NCBI GenBank assembly: GCA_002356515.1
Contig: AP017605.1
Location: 3,481,001-3,545,000, forward strand
Origin: Mesorhizobium loti
Lineage (GTDB): Bacteria > Pseudomonadota > Alphaproteobacteria > Rhizobiales > Rhizobiaceae
Direction of reading: 5' to 3'
DNA length: 64,000 nucleotides
The position numbers and the translations under genes were made by a program. This document shows, in pieces, positions 34,691-42,591 of the stretch. Under the pieces are notes generated by a model, which saw nothing but the letters and a program-made list of their open reading frames with translations, was not told the DNA's origin and did no database searches. How positions within the stretch are numbered: position 1 is the first letter of the stretch; each line of letters begins with the position of its first letter.

Positions 34691-36256
34691 GTGACAGGAA
34701 AAGCCCGGCGCCCGAATGTTCTCCTGATCACTTGCGATCAGTGGCGCGGTGATTGCCTGTCGGCTGCCGGCCATCCCGCGGTGAAGACGCCGAACGCCGA
34801 CGCGCTGGCCGCCGAGGGCGTGCTGTTCAAGCGCCACTATGGCGGCGCCGCGCCCTGTTCGCCGGCGCGCGCCTGCCTCTACACCGGCCTCTATCAGATG
34901 AACAACCGCGTCTGCCGGAACGGCACGCCGCTCGACGCCCGTCATGGCAACATCGCCCAGCACGCGCGCAGCATAGGCTACGATCCGACGCTGTTCGGCT
35001 ATACCGACGTGTCGCTCGATCCGCGCCTGCTGGCGCCCCGTGATCCAAGGCTGAAAAGCTATGAAGGCGTGCTGCCGGGATTCACGGCGCGCCAGCTGCT
35101 GCCCGAGCACCAGAAGCAGTGGCTGTCCTGGCTGAAGCTGCAAGGCATCGATGCCAGCGCCGGATTTCCGGACATCCACCGTCCCGTCGATGAGGAAAAC
35201 GACGCCGACGCAGTGACCGAGGCGCCGCCAATCTATTCGAAAGACCATACGCCGGCGGCTTTCCTTGTCGGTGAGTTCCGCCGCTGGCTTGGCGAGCAGG
35301 AGCAGGCCACGCCCTGGTTCGCGCATCTCTCCTTCATCAGCCCACATCCACCCTTCATCGTGCCGGAACCCTACAACACACAATACGATCCGGCCGACGG
35401 CCCGGCTTTTCACCGCGCGGAGAGCTGGCGGGCTGAAGCGCAAAGCCATCCCTATCTCGCCTATGATCTCAGCCGGCAGAAACGCGCGAAGTTCCGCCCT
35501 GGCGCCGCGGGCAAAGTGCACGACTGGAGCGAGGATGATTTCCGCCGCATCCGGGCGATTTATTACGGCATGATCTCGGAGGTCGACGCACAGCTTGGCT
35601 TGATATGGCAGGCGCTCAAGGCTTTGGGTTCATGGGATGACACCATCATTGCTCTCACCTCGGACCATGCCGAGATGATGGGCGACCATTTCATGCTGGG
35701 CAAGGGCGGCTACTTCGACGGCAGCTACCACATCCCGCTGATCATTCGCGACCCGCGACATGGCAAGGCGGCTGGCAGCACGGTCGATCGCTTCACCGAG
35801 GCGGTAGACATCTTCCCCACGCTTATAGACCTGCTTGGCGAGGCGCCCGAACCGCATCTCGACGGATGGTCACTCAAACCGTTCCTGAGCGGTGGAACCC
35901 CCGCCATCTGGCGTGACGCCGCGCATTGGGAGTTCGACTTCCGCTCGATCGCGGATGGCGAAGCCGAAACGCATTTCGGCATTGCCTCGCGCCAGTGCAA
36001 CCTGGCTGTCATCCGCACCAAGAAATTCAAATACGTGCATTTTGGCGGCGGCTTGCCACCCTTGCTTTTCAACGTCGAGACCGACCCTGGCGAACTGACC
36101 AACCTCGCCACCAGCGCCGCGCATCTGTCCACCCGTCTGGAATTCGCCGAGCGGCTTCTCGCCTGGCGGGCCGAACATCTCGACCAGTCGCTGGCGCTGG
36201 CGGAGCTGACGGAAAATGGCGTGGCGGGACATGTGAGCAAGGCAGCACGGGAATAG
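34691..36256 (+). CDS. Type I sulfatase / phosphonate-monoester-hydrolase-like enzyme
   Basis: This 521-residue hydrolase of the alkaline-phosphatase superfamily has the metal-binding start RPNVLLITCDQWRGD and the formylglycine signature CSPARACLYTG, where Cys would be oxidised by a maturation enzyme. Later metal ligands lie in IALTSDHAEMMGDHFMLGKG. It has no signal peptide and is presumably cytosolic, as for choline-O-sulfatase and phosphonate monoester hydrolase relatives. GTG 34691 has AAAGG eight bases upstream. In-frame ATG 34670 and TTG 34658 lack binding sites. Its TAG stop lies inside the 5' end of the GGGCAGTA repeat element. Confidence 0.88.
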   Translation: MTGKARRPNVLLITCDQWRGDCLSAAGHPAVKTPNADALAAEGVLFKRHYGGAAPCSPARACLYTGLYQMNNRVCRNGTPLDARHGNIAQHARSIGYDPTLFGYTDVSLDPRLLAPRDPRLKSYEGVLPGFTARQLLPEHQKQWLSWLKLQGIDASAGFPDIHRPVDEENDADAVTEAPPIYSKDHTPAAFLVGEFRRWLGEQEQATPWFAHLSFISPHPPFIVPEPYNTQYDPADGPAFHRAESWRAEAQSHPYLAYDLSRQKRAKFRPGAAGKVHDWSEDDFRRIRAIYYGMISEVDAQLGLIWQALKALGSWDDTIIALTSDHAEMMGDHFMLGKGGYFDGSYHIPLIIRDPRHGKAAGSTVDRFTEAVDIFPTLIDLLGEAPEPHLDGWSLKPFLSGGTPAIWRDAAHWEFDFRSIADGEAETHFGIASRQCNLAVIRTKKFKYVHFGGGLPPLLFNVETDPGELTNLATSAAHLSTRLEFAERLLAWRAEHLDQSLALAELTENGVAGHVSKAARE

Positions 36257-36340
36257 GGCAGTAAGGCAGTATGTTTGGATACATCGGCACCGACGCCGCA
36301 CCCTACTGCCCTACTGCCCTACTGCCCTACTGCCCTACTT
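36254..36340. repeat. GGGCAGTA octamer repeat pair between convergent genes (hairpin and G-quadruplex candidate)
   Basis: On the left, TAGGGCAGTAAGGCAGTA gives two head-to-tail octamers (36255-36270). On the right, five tandem CCCTACTG units (36301-36340, the last with T) are the same octamer on the opposite strand. The two blocks can pair as a long hairpin around a 30-base loop. The right block read on the minus strand is G3-N5 repeated five times. The left block supplies the sulfatase stop codon and the right block the PRC-barrel gene stop codon, so it may act as a shared terminator. Confidence 0.8.
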
Positions 36341-37639
36341 CACAATCATCCGCTGCTGATCGCGCTTCTCGGCATAGCTGCCCTTGTCATAGGCAGGCTG
36401 CGCCTCGAGCTGTTCCTTCGTGAAGGTGGTGTAGAGATATTTCTTGCCGTTCTTGTCGGTCATGAATTTGAGATTATCCAGGCCGACCGCCACTTCCTTC
36501 TCGCCGATGCCGAGGAAGCCGCCGACATTGACGATCACCGCATCGGTCTTCTTGTCGGGCGTCAGCACGACATCGCCGATCTCCCCGACCTTGGCGTCAT
36601 TGGCGCCATAGACAGTCGCGCCCTTCAGATCGTCACCCCTGATCTCACCGACTGGCATCTCGGTCAGCGTCGACTTGTCGATGGCCGCGGTCTGTGTCTG
36701 GTCGGGAGCGGTGGCATCGGGGGTCGTAGCAGCAGGGGCCTCGGCTGTCTTATCCGCCGGTGCGACAGCAGGAGCGGCCGGAGCCGGCTCATTTGAAGCC
36801 GTCGTTGCCGGCAGCGGATCATAGGCCTTGCGGTTGAAATCCGGCTGCGCCTGCAGCTCTTCCTTGGTGGTCTGGGCTACCAGCCAGCGGTCGCCGTTCT
36901 TCTCGGCCCACTGCGCCTTGTTGAAGTCATAGGTGACATTCTTGGCGCCGAGGCCGAGGAAACCACCGACGCCGATGACCAGGGATTCCGCCTTGCCCTC
37001 TTTGCTCAGCACGATGTCGTTGACGCTGCCGATGTTCTGCGCGTCATCGCCGGTACCGTTGTAGACGGTCTCGCCAATGATGTTGGTGGCAAGGTTGCCA
37101 TCAGCACGCTTCACCGGCTCGGCCGGAGCGGCGGCAGGAGCTTGTGCGGTATCCGTGGCCGAAGGCGCCGTGGGCGCTGCCGCATCCGTCGAAGCGGCGG
37201 GTGCCGGCGCGGGTCCATAGGTCTTGCTGTCGAATTCCGGATGCGCCGTCAGTTCGTCCTTCGTGGTCTGGGCAACCAGCCAGCGGTCGCCGTTCTTCTC
37301 GGCCCACTGCAGCTTGTCGTAGTCGAAGGCGACATTCTTCGCCCCGACGCCCAGAAAGCCACCGACGCCAATGACGACGGATTTCGCCATGCCGTCCTTG
37401 TCGAAGACGACATCGCTGACCTTGCCGATGTTCTCAGCATCATCGCCGGTACCGTTATAGACGGATTCGCCGATGATGTTGGTGACGATGCTGCCTTCGG
37501 CGCGTGGCACTGGAGCGACTGCGGCAGGCGCCTGAACGGCAGGAGCGTCGGCGGGAGCCGGGGTCGTCGCGGTCTGCGCAAAGGCGCCCGTCGCGATCAG
37601 CGTTGCGAGTGCGGTCGTGGCTAAAAGGGTGCGTATCAT
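36335..37639 (-). CDS. Exported protein with three PRC-barrel domains
   Basis: This 434-residue protein has a signal peptide (MIRTLLATTALATLIATGAFA). Three PRC-barrel units are separated by Ala/Pro/Thr-rich linkers. Units 1 and 2 are near-duplicates, each with TNIIGE(S/T)VYNGTGDDA, VIGVGGFLG(V/L)GAKNV and QWAEKNGDRWLVAQTTK. Unit 3 has GATVYGANDAKVGEIGDVVL and VNVGGFLGIGEKEVAVGL. Such proteins are frequent in rhizobial stress regulons. The function is not established. An EcfG-type promoter lies at 37730-37754, divergent from one for the lipid-kinase-like gene. The stop codon lies in the GGGCAGTA repeat. Confidence 0.9.
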   Translation of the reverse strand: MIRTLLATTALATLIATGAFAQTATTPAPADAPAVQAPAAVAPVPRAEGSIVTNIIGESVYNGTGDDAENIGKVSDVVFDKDGMAKSVVIGVGGFLGVGAKNVAFDYDKLQWAEKNGDRWLVAQTTKDELTAHPEFDSKTYGPAPAPAASTDAAAPTAPSATDTAQAPAAAPAEPVKRADGNLATNIIGETVYNGTGDDAQNIGSVNDIVLSKEGKAESLVIGVGGFLGLGAKNVTYDFNKAQWAEKNGDRWLVAQTTKEELQAQPDFNRKAYDPLPATTASNEPAPAAPAVAPADKTAEAPAATTPDATAPDQTQTAAIDKSTLTEMPVGEIRGDDLKGATVYGANDAKVGEIGDVVLTPDKKTDAVIVNVGGFLGIGEKEVAVGLDNLKFMTDKNGKKYLYTTFTKEQLEAQPAYDKGSYAEKRDQQRMIVK

Positions 37640-37729
37640 GATAGTCTCTCCTGGTGCGTGATTTCATGCACGCCGCGCCCGATTGAACCGTCGCTGGGAA
37701 GACCGGGCGCGGCATCTCTACGGGTTCAC

Positions 37730-37754
37730 AACGTCGTGACCATGCCGTTGTTCC
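37730..37754 (-). promoter_or_regulatory. EcfG-type promoter of the PRC-barrel gene
   Basis: On the minus strand, GGAAC, 16 bases, CGTT. It matches the alphaproteobacterial EcfG consensus GGAAC-N16/17-CGTT exactly. The -10 element lies 90 bases before ATG 37639. Confidence 0.8.
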
Positions 37755-37845
37755 GACAAAACTGGCGTGGATTTCGCGTTGGAAAAACACGCAGCAGTTG
37801 CGACGGCGGCTGGTGAACCCGCGTTGAATTGCACCGTTTGCCAAC

Positions 37846-37870
37846 GGAACCTTTCCCGCATCGGCACGTT
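37846..37870 (+). promoter_or_regulatory. EcfG-type promoter of the diacylglycerol-kinase-like gene
   Basis: GGAAC, 16 bases (CTTTCCCGCATCGGCA), CGTT on the plus strand. The -10 element is 57 bases before ATG 37928. It is divergent from the exact match at 37730 on the other strand. Confidence 0.82.
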
Positions 37871-37927
37871 TCAGCCTGCGGCTGGGTTCGTCCCGGCTCG
37901 TTTGTGACTGACATAACGGAGCGGGGC

Positions 37928-38848
37928 ATGAAATTTGCTGCGGTGCTGAACCGGGATGGCGGCACCTTGCGCACCACCGACCTCGCCGCCTTCTCCGACA
38001 GGATGCGTCAGACGCTGGAAGCCGCAGGCCATTCCTTGAGCATTGATGTGGTTGCCGGCAAGGATGTGGTGGAAGGTCTTGACAGTGCCGCTTCGCGCCG
38101 TGCCGTCGATGTCGTGCTGGCCGCTGGCGGTGACGGAACCATTTCAGCGGCGGCCGCAAGGCTGATGGGCAAGAAAAAGGCGCTTGCCATCCTGCCGGCC
38201 GGCACCATGAACCTGTTCGCGCGTGGCCTCGGCATTCCGCAGTCGCTCGATGCCGCGCTGAAATCCTTAGCTGACGGTGGGATCATCGCCGTCGACATGG
38301 CCACCGCCAACGGCCGGCCCTTCGTTCATCAATTCTCGGTCGGCATGCATGCCAAGATGGTGCAGTTGCGCCAAGGAATGGAATTCGGCTCGCGCCTGGG
38401 CAAGATCGGAGCTTCGGCCAAGGCGGCGTGGGCGACGATCAAGAATCCGCCAGCGATGAACGTCACGCTCACCATCGGCAAGGCTGAGATGACGGCGCGC
38501 ATCTCAGGCATCGGCGTCACCAACAATCTGTTCGGTGAAGGCCATTTGCCTTATGCGGACAACCCATCGGGTGGCGTGCTCGGCATCTATGTCACGGTGG
38601 CGCAGCAGCGCGCTGAGCTGGTGAAATTCCTCTTCAATGTGGCGCGCGGCAAATGGCGCGACAACGAACATGTCGAAATCCATCAGGCCGATCGCACCGT
38701 CCTGAAAATCCATTCCGGCAGCAGAAAGTTCCGCGCCGTCATGGATGGCGAACTGGTCAGGCTCGAGCGTGAGACGACGATCGAAATCCGGCCCGGCGCG
38801 CTGAATGTTCTGGTGCCGACCAGCATTGCCGAGGCAAAGGCCGCCTGA
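37928..38848 (+). CDS. Diacylglycerol/sphingosine/lipid kinase family protein (YegS-like)
   Basis: This 306-residue cytoplasmic protein has the DAGK catalytic signature LAAGGDGTISAAAARLMG (about residues 58-75) and the conserved ILPAGTMNLFARGLGI nucleotide-binding stretch. The C-terminal beta-sandwich contains ITNNLFGEG-like VTNNLFGEGHLPYAD and FRAVMDGELVRLE. It would phosphorylate a lipid such as diacylglycerol using ATP. ATG 37928 has GGAGCGGGGC upstream; the longer frame to 37829 would run through the promoter. The EcfG-type promoter puts it in the general stress response, where envelope lipid adjustment is plausible (inference). Confidence 0.9.
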   Translation: MKFAAVLNRDGGTLRTTDLAAFSDRMRQTLEAAGHSLSIDVVAGKDVVEGLDSAASRRAVDVVLAAGGDGTISAAAARLMGKKKALAILPAGTMNLFARGLGIPQSLDAALKSLADGGIIAVDMATANGRPFVHQFSVGMHAKMVQLRQGMEFGSRLGKIGASAKAAWATIKNPPAMNVTLTIGKAEMTARISGIGVTNNLFGEGHLPYADNPSGGVLGIYVTVAQQRAELVKFLFNVARGKWRDNEHVEIHQADRTVLKIHSGSRKFRAVMDGELVRLERETTIEIRPGALNVLVPTSIAEAKAA

Positions 38849-38877
38849 TGCAATCTCGAACGATGACGGCCGAAGAT

Positions 38878-39051
38878 CTAGCCGCTCGGCGCGCTTCCCT
38901 GCTGCGTCGCTGGTGTCTTGGTCGCCTCACCGTAGATTTCGGCGATGCCCCAGGCAGCAAGGGCGAGAAGCAGCGCGGCGATCAGGATGCGCAGGCCGTG
39001 CCAGCCCCACCGCCCCTGCCGCGCTTTGTCCTGAGGAATGATCTTGGCCAT
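38878..39051 (-). CDS. 57-residue single-pass membrane protein, EcfG-controlled
   Basis: ATG 39051 is preceded by AAGGA at good spacing and opens a 57-codon frame ending TAG at 38878. The product has a basic N-terminus (MAKIIPQDKARQGRWGWHGL). One membrane helix follows (about 21-39, RILIAALLLALAAWGIAEI), then a polar Thr/Gln/Ser tail. I recognise no family. It converges on the lipid-kinase-like gene. An exact EcfG-type promoter on the minus strand at 39109-39133 ends 57 bases before the start, which argues that this small frame is real and stress-induced. Confidence 0.75.
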   Translation of the reverse strand: MAKIIPQDKARQGRWGWHGLRILIAALLLALAAWGIAEIYGEATKTPATQQGSAPSG

Positions 39052-39108
39052 GGCCGGTCCTTGTCTCGCTCCGCGTCCGTGGGCGCGTTCGGCAAATCAC
39101 GGTCGGGT

Positions 39109-39133
39109 AACGGTTCCTCGCTAGGATGGTTCC
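39109..39133 (-). promoter_or_regulatory. EcfG-type promoter of the 57-residue membrane protein gene
   Basis: On the minus strand, GGAAC, 16 bases (CATCCTAGCGAGGAAC), CGTT. The -10 element is 57 bases before ATG 39051. The site lies just ahead of the divergent HWE kinase start. Confidence 0.75.
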
Positions 39134-39206
39134 GGGAATGCCACCTTGTCGTGGGCCGATGGATCGGCAAGACGGCGAAGACCGGCATGGGCATTTGGGG
39201 ATTGGG

Positions 39207-40739
39207 GTGAACAGCAAGGTGGAAATAGGGGCGAGCCTGCCGGCCGAGGTAGCGCTTGCGGTCAATGCCGAAGACCGGCTGGCCGTGCTGCATGGGCTCG
39301 ATATTCTGGATACGGCGGCCGACCCGGATTTCGACCGCATCAGCAGCCTTGCCGCGGCGGTAATGCAGGCGCCGATCGCCCTGGTCACGCTGGTCGATCT
39401 CGAGCGGCAATGGTTCAAGTCGTGCTTTGGTCTCGACCAGACCGAGACCGCGACCGACATTTCCTTCTGTGCCCATGCCATCGCCGCCGGCGACGATCCC
39501 ATGGTGGTGACGGACGCGACGACGGACCCGCGCTTCAAAGCCAACCCGCTGGTCACCGGCAAGCATCATGTGCGCTTCTATGCCGGCGCGCCGATGGTGG
39601 TGGCAGGAGCCAGGATCGGCACGCTGTGCGTGCTCGACCGCAAGCCGCACGCCTTTCCATCGCAGGTCAAGCTCGACCAGTTGAAGACGCTGGCCGGCCT
39701 CGCCGCCAGCCTGTTCACCTTGAAGGACGCGACCCGCAACGGCGCCATCGCCGAGGCCGCCCTGGCGCGCGAGGAGAAGCGGCGCGCCATCGCGCTCGAC
39801 GCGGCCTCGCTTGCCAGCTGGGCGTGGGATATCCGCACCGACATGATCGAATGCGATGTCCGGCTGTCGGAACTGTTCAACCTGCCGCGCTCGACCCGTC
39901 TGCGGGCGCGCGACATCCTGACCGCCATCGATCCGCGCGACGTCTACCAGACCGAAACCCGCTTTCGCGATGCCCTGTCCGGCAGCGATGACTATTTCGG
40001 CGAATACCGGGTGAAAGGCTTTCATCCGCCGCGCTGGGTGGCGACGCGCGGCCGCGTCATCGAGCGCGACGGCGATGGCAAGCCGACGCTGATCTTCGGC
40101 GTCAACTACGACATCTCCGAACGCAAGCTCGGCGACGAGCGGCAACGGCTTTTGCTGCGCGAACTCAACCACCGTGTCAAGAACACGCTGGCGACCGTCC
40201 AGGCGCTGGCGACGCAGACCGTGCGTCATGCCCGCCAGCCGAGCGAATTCCTCGAGGCCTTCGGCGCCCGGCTTCAGGCGCTGGGCATCGCCCACAATCT
40301 CTTGTCCGACCGCGAGTGGCGCGGCATCGGCATCCGCGAACTCGTGCAGATCGAGATCAGGCCTTTTGACACCGCCGACCAGCCGCGCATCACCATCTCC
40401 GGCGCCGACCTCTTGCTGTCTCCCGATCAGGCCGTCGGCCTGGGACTTATCCTGCACGAACTGGCCAGCAACGCGCTGCAATATGGATCGCTGTCGATTG
40501 CATCGGGCAAGGTCGACGTCGGCTGGAAGACACAAGGCAGGAAGGGCCACCGGCGCCTGGTGCTGACCTGGCGCGAAAGCGGCGGACCGGCAGTTGCCCC
40601 GCCGCAGCGCCACGGCTTCGGCTCGATCCTCATCCGCCGCAGCCTGGCCAAGGTCATTTCAAGCGAAGTGACGCATGAATTCCGGCCGGAAGGCGTCTTC
40701 GCCGAAATATCGATGCCGCTGGAAGATCTGTCCAAGTGA
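39207..40739 (+). CDS. HWE-family sensor histidine kinase (GAF-PAS-HWE)
   Basis: This 510-residue soluble kinase has a GAF domain (about 25-165, ERQWFKSCFGLDQTETATDISFC to GTLCVLDRKPHAF). A PAS domain follows (about 190-305, ASWAWDIRTDMIECDVRLSELF). The HWE kinase core has the phospho-His in RELNHRVKNTLATVQALA (about residue 320) and the N-box HELASNALQYGSLS. A G-box is short, as is usual for HWE kinases. Start GTG 39207 follows GGGG and removes a Pro/Arg-rich stretch of the longer frame that begins at 39126. HWE kinases often phosphorylate PhyR or single-domain receivers. The ecfG/phyR locus is 2.5 kb away. Confidence 0.9.
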   Translation: MNSKVEIGASLPAEVALAVNAEDRLAVLHGLDILDTAADPDFDRISSLAAAVMQAPIALVTLVDLERQWFKSCFGLDQTETATDISFCAHAIAAGDDPMVVTDATTDPRFKANPLVTGKHHVRFYAGAPMVVAGARIGTLCVLDRKPHAFPSQVKLDQLKTLAGLAASLFTLKDATRNGAIAEAALAREEKRRAIALDAASLASWAWDIRTDMIECDVRLSELFNLPRSTRLRARDILTAIDPRDVYQTETRFRDALSGSDDYFGEYRVKGFHPPRWVATRGRVIERDGDGKPTLIFGVNYDISERKLGDERQRLLLRELNHRVKNTLATVQALATQTVRHARQPSEFLEAFGARLQALGIAHNLLSDREWRGIGIRELVQIEIRPFDTADQPRITISGADLLLSPDQAVGLGLILHELASNALQYGSLSIASGKVDVGWKTQGRKGHRRLVLTWRESGGPAVAPPQRHGFGSILIRRSLAKVISSEVTHEFRPEGVFAEISMPLEDLSK

Positions 40740-40765
40740 CGGGACCATAATCCCGGGCGCCGGTG

Positions 40766-41224
40766 TTACTTCCCCTCCCCGCCATCCGGATCGTCGGGCT
40801 TCACATTCTCGCGGTAGATGGCATAGGCGGCGAGCGCCACGGCCGGGCCTAGAATGACGCCGAGACCGCCTTTTCCCTTGAGCAAAGCCGGCAACACGGC
40901 GAGTGCGGCCGTGATGCCGATCGCCTTCATGTCGGCGCTGCGCCGCCTTGCCTCGCGGCGGGCGCGGGCGCCGGACATCAAGCGATGGATCAGCAGCACG
41001 AGCCCTGCGATCACCAGGAAGCCGACACCGAAACCAAGTGCTGTCGCGAACGATCCATAGCGGGCCGCGGCCCAGATATAAGCTGCCCCGACCAGGAAGC
41101 CGAGGCCGCAAAATGCCGCCAGAGCGGCAATCGCATAGACGATGGCCGCCATGCGCGCGCGACGTATGGCGGCCACGGTTTCACCCGAGGCGAAACCCGA
41201 GAGCAGGGATGCCAGCAGACTCAT
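40766..41224 (-). CDS. Membrane protein of the YqjE/holin-X-like group
   Basis: This 152-residue protein has two strong membrane segments in the first half (AAIVYAIAALAAFCGLGFLVGAAYIWAAA and ALGFGVGFLVIAGLVLLIHRLM). A basic stretch (RARREARRRSAD) and a third hydrophobic region (VILGPAVALAAYAIYREN) follow. The profile resembles PF07332, named after phage holins, but the setting is chromosomal and not phage. It lies 11 bases downstream of a YqjD/ElaB-like gene, and that pairing mirrors enterobacterial yqjD-yqjE. Expression would come from the EcfG-type promoter at 41593. Confidence 0.8.
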   Translation of the reverse strand: MSLLASLLSGFASGETVAAIRRARMAAIVYAIAALAAFCGLGFLVGAAYIWAAARYGSFATALGFGVGFLVIAGLVLLIHRLMSGARARREARRRSADMKAIGITAALAVLPALLKGKGGLGVILGPAVALAAYAIYRENVKPDDPDGGEGK

Positions 41225-41235
41225 CTGATGCGGAA

Positions 41236-41562
41236 CTAGCGACGCGCGAGCAGCGCGAAGAGGAAGCCGACGCCAGCGGCGATCGCCAGCGACGTCACCG
41301 GCTTTTCGCGGACATTTGCCAGCAACTGCGCCTCGATGTCCTTGGCGCTGCCGCGAAGGCTGTCGAACGCAGCCTCGCCCTGAGCGCGCAGCTGCTCAAC
41401 GCCCTCGGTGGCCGCGCGGCGGGCGGTGCCATAGCCATGTTCACCAGTCTTGGCCAACTGCTTGGTGAGCTTGTCGATATCGGCCTTCAACTGACGGATA
41501 TCGGCTTCGAGGTCCGAATTTGCCCGCGCCTCGTTGGCGGTCTTCCCTGCGGCGGTTGCCAT
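41236..41562 (-). CDS. YqjD/ElaB-like (DUF883) membrane-anchored protein
   Basis: This 108-residue protein has a long charged amphipathic or coiled-coil part (residues about 15-85, DLEADIRQLKADIDKLTKQL and EQLRAQGEAAFDSLRGSA). A C-terminal tail anchor follows (VTSLAIAAGVGFLFALLARR), the YqjD/ElaB layout. Enterobacterial relatives bind ribosomes at the inner membrane in stationary phase. An exact EcfG-type promoter at 41593-41617 lies 31 bases before the start codon. It forms a two-gene unit with the YqjE-like gene. Confidence 0.85.
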   Translation of the reverse strand: MATAAGKTANEARANSDLEADIRQLKADIDKLTKQLAKTGEHGYGTARRAATEGVEQLRAQGEAAFDSLRGSAKDIEAQLLANVREKPVTSLAIAAGVGFLFALLARR

Positions 41563-41592
41563 TGCTTAACTCCTTGTGATTGCTCGATTTCA

Positions 41593-41617
41593 AACGCGCC
41601 TTGCGCCTCAAGGTTCC
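41593..41617 (-). promoter_or_regulatory. EcfG-type promoter of the yqjD/yqjE-like pair
   Basis: On the minus strand, GGAAC, 16 bases (CTTGAGGCGCAAGGCG), CGTT. The -10 element is 31 bases before ATG 41562. Confidence 0.82.
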
Positions 41618-41633
41618 GGCATCGGGACAAACT

Positions 41634-41680
41634 AGAGCAACTCCAGGAAAAGTGTGAAACGGTTTTCCGTCCGGAGTTAC
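41634..41680. repeat. Copy D of the CGGTTTT-type intergenic palindromic repeat
   Basis: AGAGCAACTCCAGGAAAAG, then TGTGAAACGGTTTTCCGTCC and GGAGTTACG. The outer arms AACTCC and GGAGTT pair, as do the inner GGAAAA and TTTTCC. It is closely similar to copy C at 26612. Confidence 0.78.
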
Positions 41681-41691
41681 GTCAAAAAAGA

Positions 41692-41732
41692 TAGAGCAGT
41701 TCGCTGTTTCTGTGAAACAGTGACCTGCTCTA
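41692..41732. repeat. Nested perfect hairpin next to repeat copy D
   Basis: TAGAGCAG pairs with CTGCTCTA, and inside it CTGTTTC pairs with GAAACAG around a TGT loop, with 4-base unpaired bulges between. It follows copy D by 11 bases and shares the AGAGCA end with it. It may be a second, related unit of the same element. Confidence 0.75.
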
Positions 41733-41786
41733 GCCGAAAACATGCGCGTGCGCACCAATCGGTAATCCATGGCGAGAGGTGCGTCT

Positions 41787-42548
41787 TCAGATCAAGGGGC
41801 GACGCCCCTCGCCCAGCCCTTCCCAGCCGGCGAGCTGCTTGAGCCCTTCGGAATCGACGACCTCGCAACCACCATCGCGCCAGAGGATCAGCTTGCGATC
41901 CATCAGTTTGCGGATCGTCTTGTTGGTGTGAACCAGCGACAGGCCAAGCGTATCGGCGATGTGCTGCTGCGTGATCGGGATCTGAATGGATCGCTTGCCG
42001 TTCAGTCCGACGACTTTGGCACGGCTGCCGATGAAGGCGATAAGATAGGCGGCGCGTTCGATCGCGCTGCGGCGGCCGACGCTGAGCAGGTTCTCGTCCA
42101 GCATGCGTTCTTCGCGTGACGCGATCCAGGTGATATCGTAGCCGAGGCTGGGATGGTTGCGGTAGAGTTCGTGCAGATTGTCGCGCTCGAAGACGCACAG
42201 CAGCATCGGCGACAGGGCCTCGACGGAATGCTGCATTTCCCCCATGACACTGCCTTGCAGGCCGATGAGATCGCCGGGCATGAGGTAGTTGAGGATTTGT
42301 CGGCGGCCGTCCGGCAACAGCTTGTAGCGGAACGCCCAGCCGGACAGCACCGTGTAGAGATGGGCGCTGTGGCTCCCTTCCACGAGGACCGTGGCGCCCT
42401 TGTCGACCGCCAGTTCCCCGGTCTTGAACTTACTGATGAAGGCGAGTTCCTGTTTTTCGAACTCCCGAAAGACCGGCAAGGGCCGCAACGGGCAATTCTC
42501 GCAGGGATACTGTCGGCTGGATAAAGCGCGCCCGTTCTGCCCTGGCAT
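41787..42548 (-). CDS. Crp/Fnr family transcriptional regulator
   Basis: This 253-residue regulator has a cNMP-binding-like beta-roll (about 45-140, LAVDKGATVLVEGSHSAHLYTVLSGWAFRYKLLPDGRRQIL). The dimer helix follows, then a Crp-type winged helix (about 165-240, IQIPITQQHIADTLGLSLVHTNKTIRKLMDRKLI). A short N-terminal motif CENCPLRPL contains two Cys, fewer than the four Fe-S ligands of true FNR, so the sensed signal is unclear. An exact EcfG-type promoter precedes it (42592-42616), making it a probable second-tier stress regulator. It is divergent from a single-domain receiver gene. Confidence 0.9.
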   Translation of the reverse strand: MPGQNGRALSSRQYPCENCPLRPLPVFREFEKQELAFISKFKTGELAVDKGATVLVEGSHSAHLYTVLSGWAFRYKLLPDGRRQILNYLMPGDLIGLQGSVMGEMQHSVEALSPMLLCVFERDNLHELYRNHPSLGYDITWIASREERMLDENLLSVGRRSAIERAAYLIAFIGSRAKVVGLNGKRSIQIPITQQHIADTLGLSLVHTNKTIRKLMDRKLILWRDGGCEVVDSEGLKQLAGWEGLGEGRRPLI

Positions 42549-42591
42549 TTCGACCCCTCTTCGAAAGCCTGCCGGTCAGCAGGCATCTTTA

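Noticed and set aside
38982..40613. 543-residue minus-strand frame opposite the HWE kinase
   Set aside because: The plus strand encodes GAF, PAS and HWE motifs; the minus frame has none. Only the 57-residue gene at its left end is retained, in a different frame.
40766..41224. Holin-like protein as evidence of a prophage
   Set aside because: The similarity is to the YqjE/holin-X group. It is paired with a YqjD-like gene and an EcfG promoter, and no phage structural, lysis or integrase gene is present.
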